The position numbers and the translations under genes are program-made. From positions 1 through 64,000 of the forward strand of contig NZ_MKGR01000010.1 in the NCBI RefSeq assembly GCF_001908095.1: a DNA stretch of 64,000 bases. Direction: 5' to 3'. The notes under the pieces were generated by a model. It ran no database searches. It was not told the origin of the DNA and worked only from the letters and a program-made list of their open reading frames with translations. Positions 60,435 through 64,000 of this stretch are shown one piece after another. This DNA comes from Xenorhabdus thuongxuanensis. GTDB taxonomy: Bacteria > Pseudomonadota > Gammaproteobacteria > Enterobacterales > Enterobacteriaceae. How positions within the stretch are numbered: the first letter of the stretch is position 1; each line of letters begins with the position of its first letter.

Positions 60435-61379
60435 ATGGCTAATCCGTTATATCGCAAGCATATCATTTCAATTAATGATCTGAGCCGCGCAGATCTGGAA
60501 CTGGTATTGCAGACGGCCGCTGCATTAAAAGCCAATCCACAGACTGAATTACTGAAACACAAAGTTATAGCGAGTTGCTTCTTTGAAGCCTCCACACGTA
60601 CCCGTCTCTCATTTGAAACCGCCATTCAGCGACTCGGCGCTTCCGTCGTGGGTTTTGCTGACAGTAGTAATACTTCATTGGGTAAAAAGGGAGAAACGTT
60701 GGCTGATACTATTTCCATTATCAGCCAATACGCTGATGCAATCGTTATGCGTCATCCACAGGAGGGGGCGGCACGACTGGCTTCTGAGTTTTCCGGCCAT
60801 ATCCCTGTTATCAACGCCGGCGATGGCGCAAACCAACATCCGACCCAGACTTTGCTCGATCTGTTCACCATCCAAGAAACTCAGGGCAGACTGGAAAACC
60901 TGAAAATTGCGATGGTCGGTGATTTGAAATATGGCCGTACCGTGCACTCACTCACACAAGCGCTGGCAAAATTTAATGGCAACCATTTCTGTTTCATCGC
61001 ACCAGATGCACTTGCAATGCCAGGCTATATTTTGCATATGCTGGAAGAAAAACAGGTGAGTTACAGCCTCCACAATAACTTTGAAGATGTGTTGCCAGAA
61101 CTGGATATTTTGTATATGACTCGTGTCCAGAAAGAGCGTCTTGACCCTTCAGAATATGCCAATATCAAGGCTCAGTTTGTTCTGCGCGCGGCGGATCTGG
61201 AGAATGTTAAGGAAAACCTGAAAGTACTGCACCCGCTGCCGCGGATCGATGAAATCACAGTGGATGTCGATAAAACACCATATGCTTACTACTTCCAGCA
61301 AGCAGGAAATGGCATTTTTGCCCGTCAGTCATTATTGTCGCTGGTATTGAATGAAGATGTTGTTATAGAAAATAAATAG
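60435..61379 (+). CDS. pyrB: Aspartate carbamoyltransferase catalytic subunit
   Basis: 314 residues. It condenses aspartate and carbamoyl phosphate in pyrimidine synthesis. The carbamoyl-phosphate loop [13 protein letters not shown] is near residue 50, [14 protein letters not shown] near 136, [14 protein letters not shown] near 161 and the C-terminal [11 protein letters not shown] near 266. It is controlled by the leader/attenuator upstream. The regulatory subunit gene pyrI, normally directly downstream, is missing here: only 174 bases with a terminator-like hairpin separate pyrB from a convergent gene. Confidence 0.96.
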   Translation: MANPLYRKHIISINDLSRADLELVLQTAAALKANPQTELLKHKVIASCFFEASTRTRLSFETAIQRLGASVVGFADSSNTSLGKKGETLADTISIISQYADAIVMRHPQEGAARLASEFSGHIPVINAGDGANQHPTQTLLDLFTIQETQGRLENLKIAMVGDLKYGRTVHSLTQALAKFNGNHFCFIAPDALAMPGYILHMLEEKQVSYSLHNNFEDVLPELDILYMTRVQKERLDPSEYANIKAQFVLRAADLENVKENLKVLHPLPRIDEITVDVDKTPYAYYFQQAGNGIFARQSLLSLVLNEDVVIENK

Positions 61380-61450
61380 GCATCAATATTATGATTGGGG
61401 AAACTGTTCCTTGATCATAATCGTACTTTCTTTGAAAAGATTTTTATCCA

Positions 61451-61496
61451 GCTCGGTTTTTAATGAAGAATACATTGTTATCTTCAAAAACCGAGC
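61451..61496. terminator. Terminator after pyrB
   Basis: GCTCGGTTTTT (61451-61461) pairs with AAAAACCGAGC (61486-61496), extended by GAAGA/TCTTC. It lies between convergent pyrB and the ydeP-type gene. Confidence 0.7.
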
Positions 61497-61553
61497 CTGA
61501 ATCGACATATTACTAACTGTTATAGATAGGTAGGTGGAAAAGCCATAAACATC

Positions 61554-63872
61554 TTATACAAGACGTTGAGGTTCAGACCCATTATGTTCAGTAAGGGATA
61601 ATTTCACCGGTACAGATTTTGAGGTTGGCGTGCCTGTACCATCACCAACACTTTCCATTGGGACTAATGGATTGGTTTCTGGATAATAAGCGGCAAGGTT
61701 TCCACGTGGAATGGTATAAGGCACTAATTTAAAGCCGGAGACTTTGCGCTTGATACCGTCATGCCATACTGTTTCGATATCGACTAAATCACCAGCCTGA
61801 TATCCCGATTGGGCAATATCTTCCGGATTCATGAACAACACTTCCCGCTGACCATAAATTCCACGATAACGATCATCCAACCCATAAATCGTGGTGTTAT
61901 ATTGATCGTGTGAACGTAAAGTTTGCAAAGTAAAAGGAACATCAGCACCTTCAATTTGCGGGAACAGAGTTTTTGGCAGCGGTACATGACTGAATTCAGC
62001 TTTTTTGCTCGGGGTTGCAAAACGTAATTCGGCCGCAGCATTGCCAAGATAGAAACCGCCAGAGTGTTCACATTTTTTATTAAAATTAGCAAATCCTGGA
62101 ATGGTCGCTGCAATATGATCGCGAATTTTATTGTAATCTCCGGCTAATTCCAGCCAATTAATGGTTGCACTACTACCAACTGCCGCATTAGCAATACCAG
62201 CAATAATCGCTATTTCAGAACGCTGGCTATCAAATAATGGCTTATTTACGCCCTCTGAGGCATGAACCATGCTGAAAGAGTCTTCTACTGTCACAAACTG
62301 TGCGCCCGTAACCTGAATATCTTGTTCGGTACGCCCCAATGTCGGCAGAATAAGAGCACCTTTTTTACCAGTAATAAGATGGCTCCGGTTTAATTTTGTG
62401 CTGATGTGTACGGTCAAATCACAATGTCTAAGCGCTTCTTCTGTTCGCGGACTATCTGGAGCCGCGGCCGCAAGGTTCCCACCCAGTGCGATCAGAACTT
62501 TAACTTCATTACGCAACATGGCACTCAATGCCTGCACAACATGATGGCCATGTGCACGAGGTGGCTCAAAACCAAAATGAGCAGCCATGTTATCCAGGAA
62601 AAGTTTGGCCGGTTTCTCGTTTATTCCCATCGTCCGGTTACCCTGTACATTACTGTGACCACGTACCGGACAAAGCCCTGCGCCCGATTTACCCAATTGA
62701 CCAAAAAGCAATTGAAGGTTGACGATTTCACGTACCGTAACCAAAGAGTGTTTATGTTGGGTTATCCCCATTGCCCAGGTACAGATGACACGCCCAGCAT
62801 TCTGATAAATGGCAGCCGCTTCACGCAATTGTGCTTCGGTCAATCCCGATTGATATTCAATCAATGACCACCCGGTTGCTGCAACTTCTTGCAAGTAATC
62901 ATCCACCCCGTTGGTGTAAGTTGCGATGAATTCCAGATCAAAAATACCTGATTTGCCTTCAGCCAGCAGGGCGTTATGGTTTTCCAAAAGTGCCTTGACT
63001 ATCCCTCGCACCGCCGCCATATCGCCACCAAGTTTGGGCTGATAGTAACGGTGGCTAATTTCCCCTGCCATTGGGGTAATTACTTCGAGCGGTTTTTGTG
63101 GATCAGCGAAACGTTCCAATCCGCGCTCACGCAGGGTATTAAAAGTGACTATGCGTGCTCCGCGTTCAGCAGCATGTCGTAAGCTATGCAGCATTCGTGG
63201 GTGATTTGTTCCGGGGTTTTGACCAAATATAAAGATGGCATCTGCATGATCAAAATCTTGCAGCCGAACGGTGCCTTTCCCAACGCCTAAGCTTGCCAAC
63301 ATACCGGAACCACTGGCTTCATGGCACATATTGGAACAATCCGGGAAGTTATTGGTTCCCACGACACGGCCAAATAACTGGTACAGCCACGAAGCCTCAT
63401 TACTGGCACGTCCCGAAGTGTACAGCTCAAGCTGATTGGGGTTATCCATCGCCTTAATGTGGTCGGCAATCAAGACAAAAGCATCATCCCAACTGATCGG
63501 CTCATAATGATCCGTCTGCGGGTTATAGCTCATCGGCTCAACCACTCTTCCCTGGTATTCAAGGAAATAATCACTTTGTTGGTAAAGTTGACTAACGCTA
63601 TGGGTTGCGAAGAATTTTCGATCAACATACCGACGAGTCGCTTCCCAAGTGACTGCCTTGGCACCGTTTTCACAAAAACTAAACAGGCTTTTGTTGTCAT
63701 CTCCCCATGCGCATCCGGGGCAATCAAAGCCCTTGGGTTTATTCATGCGCATCAGGTTAACCATATTTTTCAGTGCTTGTTTACTATCAAAGACAAAACG
63801 GGTTGTTGCCTCCAGTGAACCCCAACCACCAGCAGCCGCATGGTAAGGTTTTATTTTTGATTTGAATTTCAT
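61554..63872 (-). CDS. ydeP: YdeP/FdhF-family molybdopterin oxidoreductase
   Basis: 772 residues, the size of E. coli YdeP (759). Molybdenum bis-MGD oxidoreductase of the formate-dehydrogenase-like group. Seen are KGFDCPGCAWGDDNKSLFSF near residue 48 (a CxxC pair in place of a full iron-sulfur cluster), SGRASNEASWLYQLFGRVVG near 155, FIFGQNPGTNHPRMLHSL near 215 and the C-terminal MNPEDIAQSGYQAGDLV. In E. coli YdeP contributes to acid resistance; its substrate is unknown. The gene replaces the pyrI-ridA segment found after pyrB in other enterobacteria. The 128 bases upstream to the window end hold no gene I can support. Confidence 0.88.
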   Translation of the reverse strand: MKFKSKIKPYHAAAGGWGSLEATTRFVFDSKQALKNMVNLMRMNKPKGFDCPGCAWGDDNKSLFSFCENGAKAVTWEATRRYVDRKFFATHSVSQLYQQSDYFLEYQGRVVEPMSYNPQTDHYEPISWDDAFVLIADHIKAMDNPNQLELYTSGRASNEASWLYQLFGRVVGTNNFPDCSNMCHEASGSGMLASLGVGKGTVRLQDFDHADAIFIFGQNPGTNHPRMLHSLRHAAERGARIVTFNTLRERGLERFADPQKPLEVITPMAGEISHRYYQPKLGGDMAAVRGIVKALLENHNALLAEGKSGIFDLEFIATYTNGVDDYLQEVAATGWSLIEYQSGLTEAQLREAAAIYQNAGRVICTWAMGITQHKHSLVTVREIVNLQLLFGQLGKSGAGLCPVRGHSNVQGNRTMGINEKPAKLFLDNMAAHFGFEPPRAHGHHVVQALSAMLRNEVKVLIALGGNLAAAAPDSPRTEEALRHCDLTVHISTKLNRSHLITGKKGALILPTLGRTEQDIQVTGAQFVTVEDSFSMVHASEGVNKPLFDSQRSEIAIIAGIANAAVGSSATINWLELAGDYNKIRDHIAATIPGFANFNKKCEHSGGFYLGNAAAELRFATPSKKAEFSHVPLPKTLFPQIEGADVPFTLQTLRSHDQYNTTIYGLDDRYRGIYGQREVLFMNPEDIAQSGYQAGDLVDIETVWHDGIKRKVSGFKLVPYTIPRGNLAAYYPETNPLVPMESVGDGTGTPTSKSVPVKLSLTEHNGSEPQRLV

Positions 63873-64000
63873 AAAAATCTCTATTTTTTATGTCATGACC
63901 AACACAATCAGGCCACATCTTTGCAGGTGAACCAATAACGTCGATTTCATTCATTGGCGGCTTACCACCGCTGTGATCATACTCCTATCTGCCCATTATG

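Noticed and set aside
63873..64000. Minus-strand frame at the right edge containing GGKPPMNEIDVIGSP
   Set aside because: Too short and truncated by the window edge, with a stop close upstream; no family recognised.
1..64000. CRISPR array, rRNA operon, NRPS/PKS megasynthase
   Set aside because: No regularly spaced direct repeats, no rRNA sequence and no carrier/condensation/ketosynthase motifs were seen anywhere in the window.

Overview
The window looks like the chromosome of an enterobacterium of the Xenorhabdus/Photorhabdus type (Morganellaceae). The core genes (pepA-holC-valS, lptF/lptG, leuX tRNA, yjgM-rraB-argI, pyrL-pyrB, rbn) are close to their Escherichia coli counterparts and keep the enterobacterial order. 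The AT-rich spacers and a xenocin-like bacteriocin with a colicin E3-type killing domain point to Xenorhabdus. This is inferred from remembered protein families, not from a database search.

Layout. 1-8.7 kb, beyond the 3' end of tRNA-Leu(CAA), is island-like: two adjacent DNA methyltransferases, a decayed integrase tail, a complete IS5-family element, the abgR/abgA/abgT aminobenzoyl-glutamate genes and a small P-loop NTPase. 8.8-18.1 kb is core: leuX, ampH, lptG/lptF, pepA, holC, valS. From 18.1 to 50.3 kb about 32 kb of accessory DNA separates valS from yjgM, which are almost neighbours in E. coli. It holds a nuclease bacteriocin and immunity gene, a ParDE module, remnants of a bacteriocin-export locus, an AzlCD exporter, an amino-acid ABC transporter with two binding proteins, and a large biosynthetic cluster. 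50.3-64 kb returns to core genes (yjgM, rraB, argI, rbn, pyrL-pyrB) with accessory inserts: a cysteine-catabolism operon, a VapBC module, an rtcR remnant and a YdeP-type molybdoenzyme.

The most interesting region is the cluster at about 30.8-49.9 kb. A ten-gene leftward run (46.85 to 33.16 kb) encodes a MoeZ-like E1/rhodanese, a Mec+-like JAMM peptidase, a CysO-like sulfur carrier ending in Gly-Gly, a CaiB-type CoA transferase, an AMP-forming acyl ligase, an MFS exporter, a GH88-like barrel protein, a PigD-like thiamine-diphosphate enzyme, a PigE-like thioester reductase/aminotransferase fusion and an acyl-CoA dehydrogenase. It is flanked by a methyltransferase and a desulfurase-like PLP enzyme on one side, and by an AraC regulator plus MFS exporter behind a Fur-like site on the other. 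The first five genes resemble thiocarboxylate-metallophore cassettes (PDTC, thioquinolobactin); the last three could make an alkylated pyrroline as in prodiginine biosynthesis. The rest of the prodiginine pathway is absent. I infer an undescribed sulfur- and nitrogen-containing, possibly iron-responsive, small molecule.

Other notable points: a related small palindrome sits immediately 3' of three different toxin/antidote modules; pyrB has its attenuator but no pyrI behind it; and several decayed genes (integrase, tnpB tail, rtcR, zinc-finger protein, HlyD-type adaptor) mark repeated turnover of the accessory DNA.
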